Below are positions 1 through 10,240 of a DNA stretch of 64,000 nucleotides, one piece after another. The translations under genes were made by a program, and so were the position numbers. The DNA is taken from NCBI GenBank assembly GCA_023334545.1, contig JAADVB010000039.1, positions 1 through 64,000 of the forward strand, read 5' to 3'. Every line of letters starts with the position of its first letter. Positions within the stretch are counted from its first letter, which is position 1. Source of the DNA: Salisapilia sapeloensis. Lineage: Eukaryota > Oomycota > Peronosporomycetes > Peronosporales > Salisapiliaceae. The notes under the pieces were generated by a model, which was not told the DNA's origin, searched no databases, and saw only the letters and a list, made by a program, of their open reading frames with translations.

Positions 1-138
1 CGGATCCTGCTTGAAGTAGTATTACGTTTTGATAATCATAGCGACAGATGGAAAGGATGTCCAGGCCACTCGAGGTTCGAAGTTCTTGCGAGCAGATCAT
101 ATTTGCTTTTGATCGCCACCACTTCCATCGAAAGCACA

Positions 139-1505
139 ATGCGGTCGGACAAGAGTGACGAGCCCGCTGCGCTCGTGTTTGCTCGCCGCACGTTTGGACC
201 GCTCTTCCTGATGACCATCACGCCTGTCGTTGCCATCTTGATCACGCATGTTTTCGTACGACATGAAGGCTCGGTGCGCTCCTTCTTGGATGCGAATGAA
301 ACATTTGCAGAAATAATCCCAGACCCATTCCATCCAGCAGCATGGAAAGCCATTGGTTCATATATGCTAGTGGAGCTTCTTCTTATGCGTTTGGTACCTG
401 GCAAGTCTGTATACGGTCCTCCTACCGCTAGTGGTTTCGTGCCGGAGTACAAGAGCAATGGCTTTCGTTGCTTCCTCATCACAATTGCATTATTCTTACT
501 CGGTGCCTATCAGTTTGATCTGTACAACGGTGGTATCGCGTTCGACTACTTGCCTGAAATCATCTCTGGCCTCAACGTCTTCAGCTTCGTGATATGCCTG
601 CTCATCTACATCAAAGGAGCCTTCCTTTGGACAACATCAGACGACTTTGCCACGTCTGGTAATCCTGTCTTTGACTACTGTTGGGGCATTGAGCTCTACC
701 CTCGCGTCCTTGGTTGGGACATTAAGCAGTTCATCATCTGTCGCGCCGGTTGTATGTATTGGGGCGTCGGTGTTCTCAGCTACGCTTGCAAGCAGTATGA
801 GCTGTACGGTAGCGTGAGCGACTCAATGCTCGTATGTGCTGGTTTGCAGCTTGTCTACATTGCCAAGTTCTTCTGGTGGGAAGATGGATACATGCGCACT
901 CTAGATATCCTGTACGAACGTGCCGGCTACTACCTATGCTGGGGTTGCCTTGTCTGGGTGCCCAGTGTCTACACCACTCAGGCCATGTTCCTCGTTGCAA
1001 ATCCCATCCACCTCGGAACACCTCTCGCTGCTACCCTATCTGTGGCAGGTTGTTTAATGAGTACGTCACTATCCTTCATCTATATCCTCATACACAGCTC
1101 TAATGTTTTTCCACTCTAGTCTACGTCAACTACGCGATCGATGAGCAACGTACGTACTTCCGTGAATGTGAAGGCAAGTGCACCATTTGGGGTAAGCGAG
1201 CGGAATACATTGTCGCCACCTACGAGACAGAGAAAGGAGAGAAGAAGCAAAGTCTATTGCTTACATGTGGTTGGTGGGGTATCGCACGTCACTTCCACTA
1301 CGTCCCAGAGATTCTAGCTTCTCTTTGTTGGACACTACCGGCAGGACTGGATAGCCCAGCACCGTACTTTTACGTTGCCTACATGACGCTTTTGTTACTC
1401 GAACGAGCTCATCGTGATGATGCTCGATGTGCGAACAAGTACAAGAAGGACTGGCCGAAGTACTGTGAGCGTGTTCCGTCACTTATCATTCCTGGTGTCC
1501 TGTAA
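139..1505 (+). CDS. DHCR7: 7-dehydrocholesterol (sterol delta-7) reductase, ERG4/ERG24 family
   Basis: Predicted exons 139-1060 and 1120-1505 (59-bp GT-AG intron, phase 1) give 435 residues. The enzyme reduces the C7-C8 double bond of sterols with NADPH in the ER membrane. The protein is polytopic with about nine hydrophobic segments. Its C-terminal half carries the family signature GWWGIARHFHY, then PYFYVAYM and the terminal block RDDARCANKYKKDWPKY...IPGVL, which aligns with the C-termini of animal and plant DHCR7. The exon junction joins CLM to YVNY exactly where the family is continuous. The open frame extends upstream to a TTG, but the first ATG is at 139. No other sterol gene lies nearby. 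Plant-pathogenic oomycetes of the Peronosporales are known to lack de novo sterol synthesis yet keep a DHCR7, so it probably acts on host sterols (inference). Confidence 0.9.
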
Positions 1506-1610
1506 GCTTTCTAACGTGCTAAAACAAAAAAAGAAGGAATAGAACAATGATTCACTTTCTACCATCGTATTAGACGTCTTCCGTCTCTAAGTACATCGTC
1601 TAGATAGCAA

Positions 1611-3161
1611 TTAGGATAAAAACTGTTCTCCGATTTGATAAAGCAAGACGAGGAAAGCGAAGGAACCAAATGCGAGGACCAAGTAGACGTAGATAGGCTT
1701 GCTAAATCTTGTCGAGAATACGTTTGGAGCCGGTATCTCTTGACTCGCCGAAAGTTGAAGTAGTGCTGGTGCAAAGAAGGCGACGTATACACCAGCAATG
1801 CCACTCAGTTGCAACGTGATCGCTAAATCCGACACGAAAGCTGATACGATGAGCGGTGGTAGACATGCAACGATTCGGCATACCAATTTCCATCCCTTCA
1901 TACGTTTCCAGCTACGCGGCGCAACTGCCGCCATGTTATCCCCCAAAGTGACAGAGATGAGAGGGTAGACGCTGAGCGTGTCGAGTGCTGGGAAGACGAC
2001 AACAATCGTGGACAGTATTCCTGCCCAGATCGGTAGCTCATCCGGGTTTTGTACGATACCCCAAGTAAAGTTTGCCCAGTTCAAGTTGATGCTAGATGAT
2101 ATATGTGCACCAAAGTACAAGGAGCAGATCGTACCTAGAACAATGTAAAATGTCATGGTTGTGACAAGTGTGCTTCCGAAAATGGCGTGGGACTTCCCCT
2201 GATTGGAAACACCTAGAGGAGCTAAGAGACCTGGAACGGAATGCTGGAATAGCTGTGAAAATACACTCGTGCTAAAGATGATCCCAAAGCCGGAAAAATC
2301 GACAAGGGAGTATTCACTGATGTATGGAGGAGATGACGACGCGACCGAAGCTGCGGTATCAAACGGGTCGGCAAAGATAGCATAGGTAGCACTCGTTATC
2401 ATGATCAGCAACGCAGCGAATCGAACGACTGCCATAAGAAGTTGGACGGCAATCTGTTCCGTCAAATCCGCTAGCGAGAGCGGGACAACGATAGCCGCAA
2501 AGAGGATGGCTGCGGAAATGGAGTTGAGGTCGAAGCTGCCGATATGATCCACTTGAGATAGAAGGCTATTTACAAAGACCTGCGAGTAACCCAACAGACC
2601 TCCGTACATGAGTGCTAGCAAGGAGAACTGATATAATTTCGAGCCCAAGGGACTTAGGAAGCGATTACACAGCTGCGTCACTTCAGGGAAGTGCTCATAT
2701 TTTGTCACTCGATGCTTGTTCGATGAAGTGCTATTGGCACTAGAGTTTGACATGAGTGGCGTCTGCTCCGAGTCCAGTTCCATATTTAAAGCTATTTGTG
2801 CCCGAGCGAGTGTCTCGCCAATCCAGGTGACAGTCATGTACGATATGAAAGAGACGACGATGATGAGTACATTCCCCATCAACAGTCCAGACTTGTAGAC
2901 AGCGTAGGGTATACCGAGGGACCCGACTCCAAGAATGTAGTTCACTGTAAATGCATATGCCACCACTGGCGAATAATGGGATTCTCCCGTCTGCGGTCGA
3001 TCAGGTGAGCCTGCTGGGGCTGGTTCTTGCGTTGTAAGGAATGAGAAGGCTCGATGTTCATGTAGCAGCTTGTGTGCAAAGCGAGAGGAACGGACATCGC
3101 CATGCACTTCCCACCGACCTTCCTCTTCTCCATCGTCGTCATATATGGCTGTCCAGTCCAT
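1611..3161 (-). CDS. Amino acid/auxin permease family (AAAP, SLC38-like) transporter
   Basis: Single exon of 516 residues from the ATG at 3161 (the open frame continues upstream to a GTG that I do not use). After a cytosolic acidic N-terminus (IYDDDGEEEGRW) the first membrane segment, at about residues 70-90, contains FTVNYILGVGSLGIPYAVYKSG, with the G-x-G-x-L-x-x-P helix break typical of AAAP symporters. About eleven hydrophobic segments follow and the protein ends right after the last one. A hydrophilic serine-rich loop (SNSSANSTSSNKH) separates helices 2 and 3. The likely role is sodium- or proton-coupled uptake of neutral amino acids at the plasma or vacuolar membrane; the substrate cannot be read from sequence. 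It converges on DHCR7, with 105 bp between the stop codons. Confidence 0.8.
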   Translation of the reverse strand: MDWTAIYDDDGEEEGRWEVHGDVRSSRFAHKLLHEHRAFSFLTTQEPAPAGSPDRPQTGESHYSPVVAYAFTVNYILGVGSLGIPYAVYKSGLLMGNVLIIVVSFISYMTVTWIGETLARAQIALNMELDSEQTPLMSNSSANSTSSNKHRVTKYEHFPEVTQLCNRFLSPLGSKLYQFSLLALMYGGLLGYSQVFVNSLLSQVDHIGSFDLNSISAAILFAAIVVPLSLADLTEQIAVQLLMAVVRFAALLIMITSATYAIFADPFDTAASVASSSPPYISEYSLVDFSGFGIIFSTSVFSQLFQHSVPGLLAPLGVSNQGKSHAIFGSTLVTTMTFYIVLGTICSLYFGAHISSSINLNWANFTWGIVQNPDELPIWAGILSTIVVVFPALDTLSVYPLISVTLGDNMAAVAPRSWKRMKGWKLVCRIVACLPPLIVSAFVSDLAITLQLSGIAGVYVAFFAPALLQLSASQEIPAPNVFSTRFSKPIYVYLVLAFGSFAFLVLLYQIGEQFLS

Positions 3162-3442
3162 CTTGCGGCCGTTTCGTTGTCCGCTTTGCTGTGTCACTGA
3201 TCCTCAAAAGGCGTTGATACGTCAACAGCTTACTCTCCATCATCTTTGGACATGCAAAATCATGATAGGTACAACGCAAAAGTCACAAGTGCAGAAGGTA
3301 AGAGGAGAGGAGTGTATTATCCATGAGCTTACTAGATGTAGTCAAACTTTGAAATTATTTGTTTTCGTGACGCCTTCAAGGATCGAAAAGATAGATTACC
3401 AAGGAAATGTGCGTGTATTGCCGTTTAGAGAAAAGAATAGAG

Positions 3443-4201
3443 TTAAAGTTTGGCGTTGATGTCTATCATTTCGTCATGACCCCATACAAATGTAAATGGC
3501 TGTAGTTTAATGTAGGTCGACCCGACTGTGTTCATAGCTTTCCGGTTGAAGGAACTGACTTTGGCCTCGCCACCCCATATGCGTAGTACTTCGAGCCAGA
3601 TGAAAAGATTTCGAAAGAAAATCTTATCCTGTTCAAGTCCCACGGCTTCGTCATGCAATTCCTGACAAGCCGTGGACATGGAAAGCGTCTTCTCCTCAGT
3701 TTCCTGGTAGGAACGGAGGCATAGTGGGGCCTTTGCGATCAGAAGATGGCGCAATTTTACTTCCAATAGGACCCAAAAGATCCCTTTAGTAGATCGTCGC
3801 GAAAACTTCCGATCGCGGTAGTTCTTCTCATAACAGCGCTGACGCTTCTTGTCTTCCTGCTGGTTGGCCAAAGTGGACGCAGGTCGCTTCAGTTGTCGAC
3901 GATCCGAGGGTGCAGACACCGATGGGGAAACCGGTGTGAACACATCTACAAACGAGACGGTTGGATGTTCCATTGGCGTAGAAGGAAGCTTCCATGGTAA
4001 GATATTCGACTGAAAATTAGGTTCGGGCATTTCCATCTTGGGCATGGGAGTTGAGCGAGGAGTAGATCGTAGATTTAGAGGCAACATATCTTCACTAGAA
4101 TCGATGTTGATAGCGTCAATGTAGTGCTCGATGGGCTCGAGGTCACAATCGGTTGTGGGATCTGACGGGAGAAGGAAAGCAGCATCCTTCATATCAGACA
4201 T
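3443..4201 (-). CDS. bZIP-like transcription factor with unusual basic region
   Basis: Single exon, 252 residues, ATG at 4201. The N-terminal half is low-complexity and Pro/Ser-rich (RSTPRSTPMPKMEMPEP), like an activation region. A basic stretch KKRQRCYEKNYRDRKFSRR at about residues 117-135 fits the bZIP N-x7-R spacing, with Asn and Arg nine positions apart and Ser just before the Arg. Leucines follow with heptad spacing (L, L+7, L+14), but a proline just before the third would break a canonical zipper. The Ala normally five positions into the motif is Arg. The C-terminal half is helical and hydrophobic and ends in GHDEMIDINAKL. It could be a divergent oomycete-specific bZIP that needs a partner, or a different basic helical protein. 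The function is unproven. Confidence 0.5.
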   Translation of the reverse strand: MSDMKDAAFLLPSDPTTDCDLEPIEHYIDAINIDSSEDMLPLNLRSTPRSTPMPKMEMPEPNFQSNILPWKLPSTPMEHPTVSFVDVFTPVSPSVSAPSDRRQLKRPASTLANQQEDKKRQRCYEKNYRDRKFSRRSTKGIFWVLLEVKLRHLLIAKAPLCLRSYQETEEKTLSMSTACQELHDEAVGLEQDKIFFRNLFIWLEVLRIWGGEAKVSSFNRKAMNTVGSTYIKLQPFTFVWGHDEMIDINAKL

Positions 4202-7200
4202 AATGGCCGGTAGGTGTAAACTTGTTTTCTTTTAGGTGTCGCAACGGCAGTTGCTGGTGGCAGCCCGGGTCAAATTGGGAAATGAGAACTCGAGCACAAG
4301 AACGGATGGGATGAATGGAGTCTACTACATTCCACCAAGAGCAGGTATCTTATTACGACACTACACAGGTTTAATTTTCCTTTTCTTGGGGCGCAATGTC
4401 ACTTCAATTCTCTTGTACCACTGTGCAGCTTGATTCCCTTCGCTCCAGATTTGGTTCAGCACGTGATCATGCATCTATTTGACGTGCGTGGCGGATTCGA
4501 AGGATCTATGCCACATGTATCGGTGTACCTTGTGGATACGAAGCGTTGCCCACGGATGAGTCGTAATCTGACTTGTTTTACTGCTTTCGACTCCCATATC
4601 TACATTCTCGATGTCTGTTTTGGAATACTACATGGCCTTGTGCAGTCTCGACCGTACGAAAACTAGGATCCAACAACTGAATACATCCAAGTTGGCATTC
4701 GGCTATCTTGAAGCGTAGCTTGCTGTATGGCAGCTTGCTTTCGAATGTTTGTAATTGGGTTTCTCGACTGGATACAGAGGTGTACGATCTAGTTCGATGT
4801 GACCGCTATGCACCGTCTGCTCGAGCAGCTTTTAAGATCCATCGGCAATCACGCGAAAGAAATTGTGCTACTGGTGACTTGTTTAGTAGGTAATAAACGG
4901 GTTAGCCATAGCTCTTGAGTAGCAAGAGGTAAAACCATAACTATCCAAACACTTCAGACCATACGTTTGAACTAGATTTAAATACCAGTGTGTCTGCATG
5001 TATCTGGCTCACAGTGCTATATACTATTGACTCTTTAGCATCACTACTTTATGGACATTGCTGCAAACTTGTCCGAAGTAGTTGATCAAGACTAATTAAG
5101 TCCTCTCTCATAATATGAACCCATATCCAAGAGCTATGTTCTGCAAGTGAAGTTCGTATTCGGTCAATCCAACGTATCTTTTTCAGTCACACCAGATCTT
5201 CGCATCCCACTCTTTGCAATTTGAGCTCGCAGTTTGTATAGAGAAACTGTATAGCAAACATGCAGATCTGACATAGTAAGCACGTGAGTCTCGACATATC
5301 ACCGAGGGATCACACTGTACTGGATCTACAAAAATCATCGCGTTCTACCTAAAATAAAGGCTCCCTTCGAATAGAGTCGAATACGAAAAGATTCATTCAA
5401 GGTTCGCAAAGCTAGCCCATATTCTCCTGCAAAGCATTTGCGCGTCTTGAGAGTAGAAGTCATGCTGAATCAATTGCAGCTAAAGTAGAAACACATGAAT
5501 TAGGATACTTGCTTTGCTTTCGTGTTAACATTTGAGTCATTGACGAAGTGATGCTTTAAATCACGAAACTGTTGAGCGCGTTCAAGAGCTTCGGAGAGAT
5601 GCTGAAAAGACGGATGAGGTGTATAAGATCGAATGATGGCGTGACAGTCGCGGATACACTGCCTGACATGTATGAGTGTCATTTCACCGCAAGCACAGCT
5701 AATTTCCATAAATTTATGCGCATGATTTTGTGCTGGACCAGGTTGAAAGAGTCAATTAATTTGCTTAAGCGCAGCATCGTTGTTTAAGTTCACGATAGGC
5801 CATCGTTCATGAAAGTTCTGGGAGTGTCAGCGTGATGATGACAATGGTTATCACTTCCGAACGCGAGACAAGTTGCAAAATCTAAATGGAGGCTTTCTTA
5901 AATGATTAAGCTACAACGACTCTAACCACTCATCGCTGCACGGGGTCCTGTAAGGAGACGGATATTCAGTCGGAGGTCCCAAATTTCCACGAGGGTTCGA
6001 CTATTAGTATGTTCATGCGCTGAGAAGCTGAGGGCTTCAACAATAGAAAGGACAGCTTTATCAAAGAATACCTCAACATACTGGATGTGAATAAGGTATC
6101 CAATAAGGTTAAATTATTGGTTCCTCGACGAGAATGTGATGTTAAACTTGCCCAACGGAGCTGCAATAGACTTCTTGTTTTGTTTATAGGTTACCATGCT
6201 TATGAAGTGGTTACTTATTCGACCGCTACTCAGAAGGTATCAGCTAAATTCGTGGATACTAAAGATCACTAACGTTGATATTTTCACCTATGATACTAGG
6301 TATAACAACAGCACCTTCAATGAGCTGGTTGTGGTCAAGATACATTTTCGTGTTCTTTAAAGTCGCTAATTAATTGTACAAGAAGCTTTCAGACTACGCA
6401 ATATTTGCATCCAATTGTAGCATTTTCTATCATTTGACACTCCTAGATATGCCTCATTCCTATATATGATCTTGTATGGATTTTTAAAGATATCAAATGC
6501 TCATAGGCCTCGACTTTCAAGATATATGAGCACTATTAAAATATGCTTTTGTTATTAGCTCATCATCGCTCAGACGATTAAGGTCGTCATAGTTTTAAAC
6601 TCTTAGGTCGTGTTCGTTCAGAAGATAATCGGGTATCATGCAAGGCTTTTAAGGCATTATGTGAACAAACATGCACACACTATAATAGGAATCAATGCCC
6701 AAGTCTTTGACGGCCCGCCCTACTCTTAAGCTGCTATCCAGCTGTCTACTTTGTTCACGTTTAGTTTTTGCTTCTCTGCCAAGCTTTAGCGCAAATAGTG
6801 TCGAACATATTGTACTTCATCGTCGGAAGTCACTCAGGTTGAAGTGTCGTTCGATTTACTTGCGCTATTGAGCTCTTCGCCATTTCAGTGGGACGGCGTA
6901 CAGTGCGAGTCGCAAAGTCGCCCAATTATTCCATCCACCCCTGTACTTCGCCTGTTCTGAAATAATAGCGAAGAGCTCAATAGCGCAACTAAAGCGAAGA
7001 GCCTTTCGCGCGCTTTTTTAAATGTGCACACTCCGAGCACCAGGCGTGACTGGAAGTCTTCTCGAAGATGCTTTCTTCCTGATTGCATCAAAGATCAAGA
7101 CAGAAATAAGCCAAAAATATGAATTCGTATATCCATCGGCAGTAAAGAGCACGCGCTTATGCATTTGATGTAGTGGGAAAAAGATATATTGAAGTGTTAC

Positions 7201-7556
7201 GTTAGGTTTCCAATGGCAAGTGGCAAAGCAAAATCGGCTATTCTCAGCGAGCGCGGGATTGCCCGATTCGATTATCATAAGTAGAATTACAAAAGGTGAA
7301 AACTGATTTGGCAAATCGGCATTTAGCTCGAACACAGTCTTCTTGGTCACCCACCAACTAAGCATAAACTGAACACACAAGTATGTACATGCAAAACGTG
7401 AATCTTCATTTTGTTCTTTCGTATCTCCATAGTGATGCCAACGCCGTTCACTGAGCTCATGTGTAAATGTAAACTACGACTTCAGCAACAACGTACAAAT
7501 GCAAAAGATTATCCAACAAAAAAGCATTTATCATCACAGTGCAAATCGAAGCGAGT
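4202..7556. other. Gene-poor intergenic stretch, 3.35 kb
   Basis: No convincing coding region in any frame: frames are short, overlapping and without codon periodicity that I can see. The base composition is AT-richer than the flanks. At 4360-4450 the minus strand can be read as a fragment containing QAAQWYKRIEV, faintly like copia-type polymerase text, but it is too short and degenerate to call. The only clear structure is the inverted repeat at 6850-6998. I see no tRNA, rRNA or long terminal repeats. Confidence 0.5.
6850..6998. repeat. Inverted repeat with 21-bp perfect arms (fold-back or MITE-like)
   Basis: Positions 6860-6880 and 6968-6988 are perfect reverse complements (core GCGCTATTGAGCTCTTCGC). 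Imperfect pairing continues outward for about 10 bp (8 of 10 match) and inward into a shared ATTTCAG after a 2-3 base gap. The arms enclose about 70 bp. A further copy of GCGAAGAGC lies at 6994-7002. The whole unit of about 150-170 bp sits in the gene-poor region. It resembles a small non-autonomous fold-back element; target-site duplications were not identified. Confidence 0.6.
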
Positions 7557-9368
7557 CTACTCGGTGCACTCTCTAGCTTCCACCGAGCTGTCCTTGGGGA
7601 CAAGGTAGCAGAACTTCTGGGCACGACCACCACGAACGGTTTTCGACTCATCTTTTTCGAACTTCCACTCGTCATCGAAGGTCGTCCAAGTCATTTTCAT
7701 CCAGTCTTGGGCAAAGCTGAGCTCGAAGAAGCCGTATGGCCAGCCATTCGGGCGCCAGACTTGCGACACATCCTTGGCGTACGTAGGCACTGGACCAGCC
7801 ATCTCACTCTGGATACCACCGCCAGCACCGTTCGTGACAAAGTAGGTCTGGAAGTCGTCTCCTTCACGTTGCAACTTGTCAAGGGCAAACGCGTGCGTGT
7901 GTCCACCAATGAGGAGGTTCACGCCATTGTCATGCAGAGCAGTGTTCCACGAGTTAATCATGTCAGCATTGAAGTGGAAGTGCGGAACGTAATGCGAGTT
8001 TACGATCTTCCACGTCGCAGTCGAAGCGGCAGCATCCGCCGCCATTTTATCCAGACTTTCCTTGGTCCACGCATCAAACTTAGCCATGCACTGGTCAAAG
8101 GCATCCGTGTCGCCACCGTAACACAAGTCATCCCCACGGTGCACTGAGTTACAATTTTTGTTCTTGTCACTGCCCTCTTTCGATTGGTAGCCATAGCACT
8201 GGCAACAGATCTGGTCTGATCCGTGAATGACGGCAGCGTTCGTGTCGACATTGAACACATCCACAGTCACGCCGGTGGCCTCATCCTCGATGCTCGCCTT
8301 GTAGTAGTGACCAGGAAGGTGCCAGCGATCGTTGTTCGGACTCGTGTACTGCGACTGGGCATTGAAGCGGTCATCAATAGACGCGAGCATCTCCTCCACG
8401 GACTCGCACTCACGCCAGTTATCATCGTGTCCACAAATGTAGTTGGCTCCACCATAGTCGTGGTTACCAAGGACATTATACCATGGAACGTCAAGCAGCG
8501 ATTCTTGGTCGTACTTGCTCTCGAATGTCTCTTCGAAACGAAGACCGACATCAGCCGAAGCAATTCCGTTCCAGTAAAAGTTGTCACCGTGACCGATGAT
8601 GCACTTCGGGTTGAGTGCTTCCGCAGATAGCGACAAAAGGTACGCGACACTGTCTTGTGCTTGCTGATCCTTGTAGTGATCTTCGTTCTGGCGCTCGTAT
8701 TTGTTACAGCACGAGTTGTAACGAGTACCCCAGTCACCAATGGCGAGTGCCGTCAAGTTGAACGAAGCCTGCGAAGGGTCCGTGCGAGCGGCCGAACCAT
8801 CTTGCACGGGTGTCGTGTCATCCTGAGCGCTGCCAATCGGTTCTTCGGCGTCACCCGAGGCAGACGGGGACGAGCCATCAACTCCACCAGCTGATCCGCT
8901 CTCTTCGGAGGCTCCGGTAGCGTCACCTGTGCCAGCTGAAGCATCGCTACTGCCAGCAGCAGGAGATTCGTTCGATCCAGCTGGAGTCTCGGCATCGCCA
9001 ACAGGAGTTTCATAATCACCGCCACCAGTGGCAGGACTCTCTCCGTTACCACTGGCAGCAGGACTCTCTCCATTGCCGTCAGCAGCAGGAGATTCTCCGT
9101 TACCACTAGCAGCAGGACTCTCTCCATTGCCGCCACTAGCAGGAGACTCTCCGTTACCACCAGTGGCAGGAGATCCACTGTCACCTCCGGCAGGAGATCC
9201 ATTGCCACCACCAGCACCGGCACCCGGAGCTTGGCCATTGTTCGAGCCATCGCCGAAACCTGTGTCGCAGTCTTGGAGCTGGCGAATGTTGTGTGACAGG
9301 GCGCTAGCGCTGTCGGTGGCGGCAAAAGCCGCAAAGGTTGCGACACTGAGAATCGTGGACACCTTCAT
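7557..9368 (-). CDS. Secreted TRAP-like (purple) acid phosphatase with Gly/Ser/Pro repeat spacer
   Basis: Single exon, 603 residues, ATG at 9368. Residues 1-23 form a signal peptide (MKVSTILSVATFAAFAATDS), so the protein is probably secreted. Residues 50-200 are a low-complexity Gly/Ser/Pro/Glu spacer. The metallophosphoesterase domain follows with all the dinuclear-metal ligands of tartrate-resistant acid phosphatases: GDWG (211-214), GDNFY (261-265, with the charge-transfer Tyr265), GNHD (301-304), His459 in NSHY and GGHTH (488-492). A cysteine-rich insertion (DQICCQCYGYQ, later CNSVH and DLCYGG) at 385-420 separates the two halves. It would hydrolyse phosphomonoesters outside the cell, for instance to scavenge phosphate at the host interface (inference). 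It stands alone in gene-poor sequence. Confidence 0.88.
   Translation of the reverse strand: MKVSTILSVATFAAFAATDSASALSHNIRQLQDCDTGFGDGSNNGQAPGAGAGGGNGSPAGGDSGSPATGGNGESPASGGNGESPAASGNGESPAADGNGESPAASGNGESPATGGGDYETPVGDAETPAGSNESPAAGSSDASAGTGDATGASEESGSAGGVDGSSPSASGDAEEPIGSAQDDTTPVQDGSAARTDPSQASFNLTALAIGDWGTRYNSCCNKYERQNEDHYKDQQAQDSVAYLLSLSAEALNPKCIIGHGDNFYWNGIASADVGLRFEETFESKYDQESLLDVPWYNVLGNHDYGGANYICGHDDNWRECESVEEMLASIDDRFNAQSQYTSPNNDRWHLPGHYYKASIEDEATGVTVDVFNVDTNAAVIHGSDQICCQCYGYQSKEGSDKNKNCNSVHRGDDLCYGGDTDAFDQCMAKFDAWTKESLDKMAADAAASTATWKIVNSHYVPHFHFNADMINSWNTALHDNGVNLLIGGHTHAFALDKLQREGDDFQTYFVTNGAGGGIQSEMAGPVPTYAKDVSQVWRPNGWPYGFFELSFAQDWMKMTWTTFDDEWKFEKDESKTVRGGRAQKFCYLVPKDSSVEARECTE
9030..9175 (-). 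repeat. 27-bp tandem repeats in the acid phosphatase spacer
   Basis: About five consecutive copies encode the nine-residue unit xGNGESPAx (GGNGESPAS, GGNGESPAA, SGNGESPAA, DGNGESPAA, SGNGESPAT). They are followed by decayed copies (DYETPV, DAETPA, SNESPA). The DNA copies are nearly identical, alternating CTCTCCATTGCC and CTCTCCGTTACC blocks, which suggests recent slippage or unequal crossover. The number of copies probably varies between strains. Confidence 0.8.
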
Positions 9369-10240
9369 TTCGAGTTAGTGCGTCGTCCAAGCAGTATAAT
9401 TTCTTTACTCTTAAGCCGAGCAAGGAAAAAGCGGGAATGGGGACAGACCAGAGGAATAGAGATGCAAAGCCAAAACGCTGTCGACTGCGAGCAGCTGGAT
9501 AATCTTCGGCTTAGAAGGTCCAGAGAGCCAATTCTGTCGTGGCATTGTGAGCGCAATTGGACGAGTTATCAATGGCACCAGATTTTGTAGCCATTTAGAC
9601 TCGACGAACATCTAGAAAATAGCACGTAGTGCGAATGGAACTTTTGCTTTCAAGGTGCTATCGTAGACATTAAAAGATGGAGAGAAGATATGTGCTAAGC
9701 CAAAAGTCGTGAGACATTAGAAGGGAAAAAAGTGTTCGTGTTCGTGGATAGCATAGCAACGGAATCAGGTGCATGTGTGATCAGCGATTAATCACCTGCT
9801 GCTGTGCTTGAATATTAGCTTCATGGATGCAATTCTGGTTGTACTAGCCATTATTAAAGATCGCCCGCCTTACTGACTAGGATTGCCTCTACCGTCTCTC
9901 ACGAAAACTTTCGACGGCGTATGCGAAGCCTTCGGTATCCAAGTGTCTGTTGTGCATGTGTGGCGTATGTATAAATCTCATCCGTTAGCATACACCACAC
10001 CCATACATCGGCAACACGCTCTAGTAGAATCGTGCCTTGAACCTGGCCCTCCGAGCGGGTGAAACGACAAAGGGACCGCACGCACGACCATGTCACAAAC
10101 TCTTCCCATGCACAATGCTACGAGTGAACCTTTCTTTCGTAGTTCACGTTTCTAGCGCTATGTCGGCTTAGCGACAGCTACCGTACCCATATGTGGCGTG
10201 TTCTATTCTACTCTAGACCTCTGATGGTGCTCAAACCATT
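9369..10240. other. Intergenic region between phosphatase and ankyrin pseudogene
   Basis: About 870 bp. It includes the upstream region of the phosphatase gene. A GCGGGAAT element lies about 60 bp before the phosphatase ATG. No coding region or RNA gene could be supported. Confidence 0.4.

Noticed and set aside
4360-4450. Possible copia-type retroelement trace (QAAQWYKRIEV)
   Set aside because: A single short similarity without flanking domains or terminal repeats.
7018-7380. 120-codon minus-strand frame in the gene-poor island
   Set aside because: Hydrophobic text with no family or neighbouring exons; probably chance or very old transposon decay.
7539-8147. 202-codon open frame on the plus strand
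   Set aside because: Antisense to the acid phosphatase, whose metal-binding motifs make the minus strand certain.
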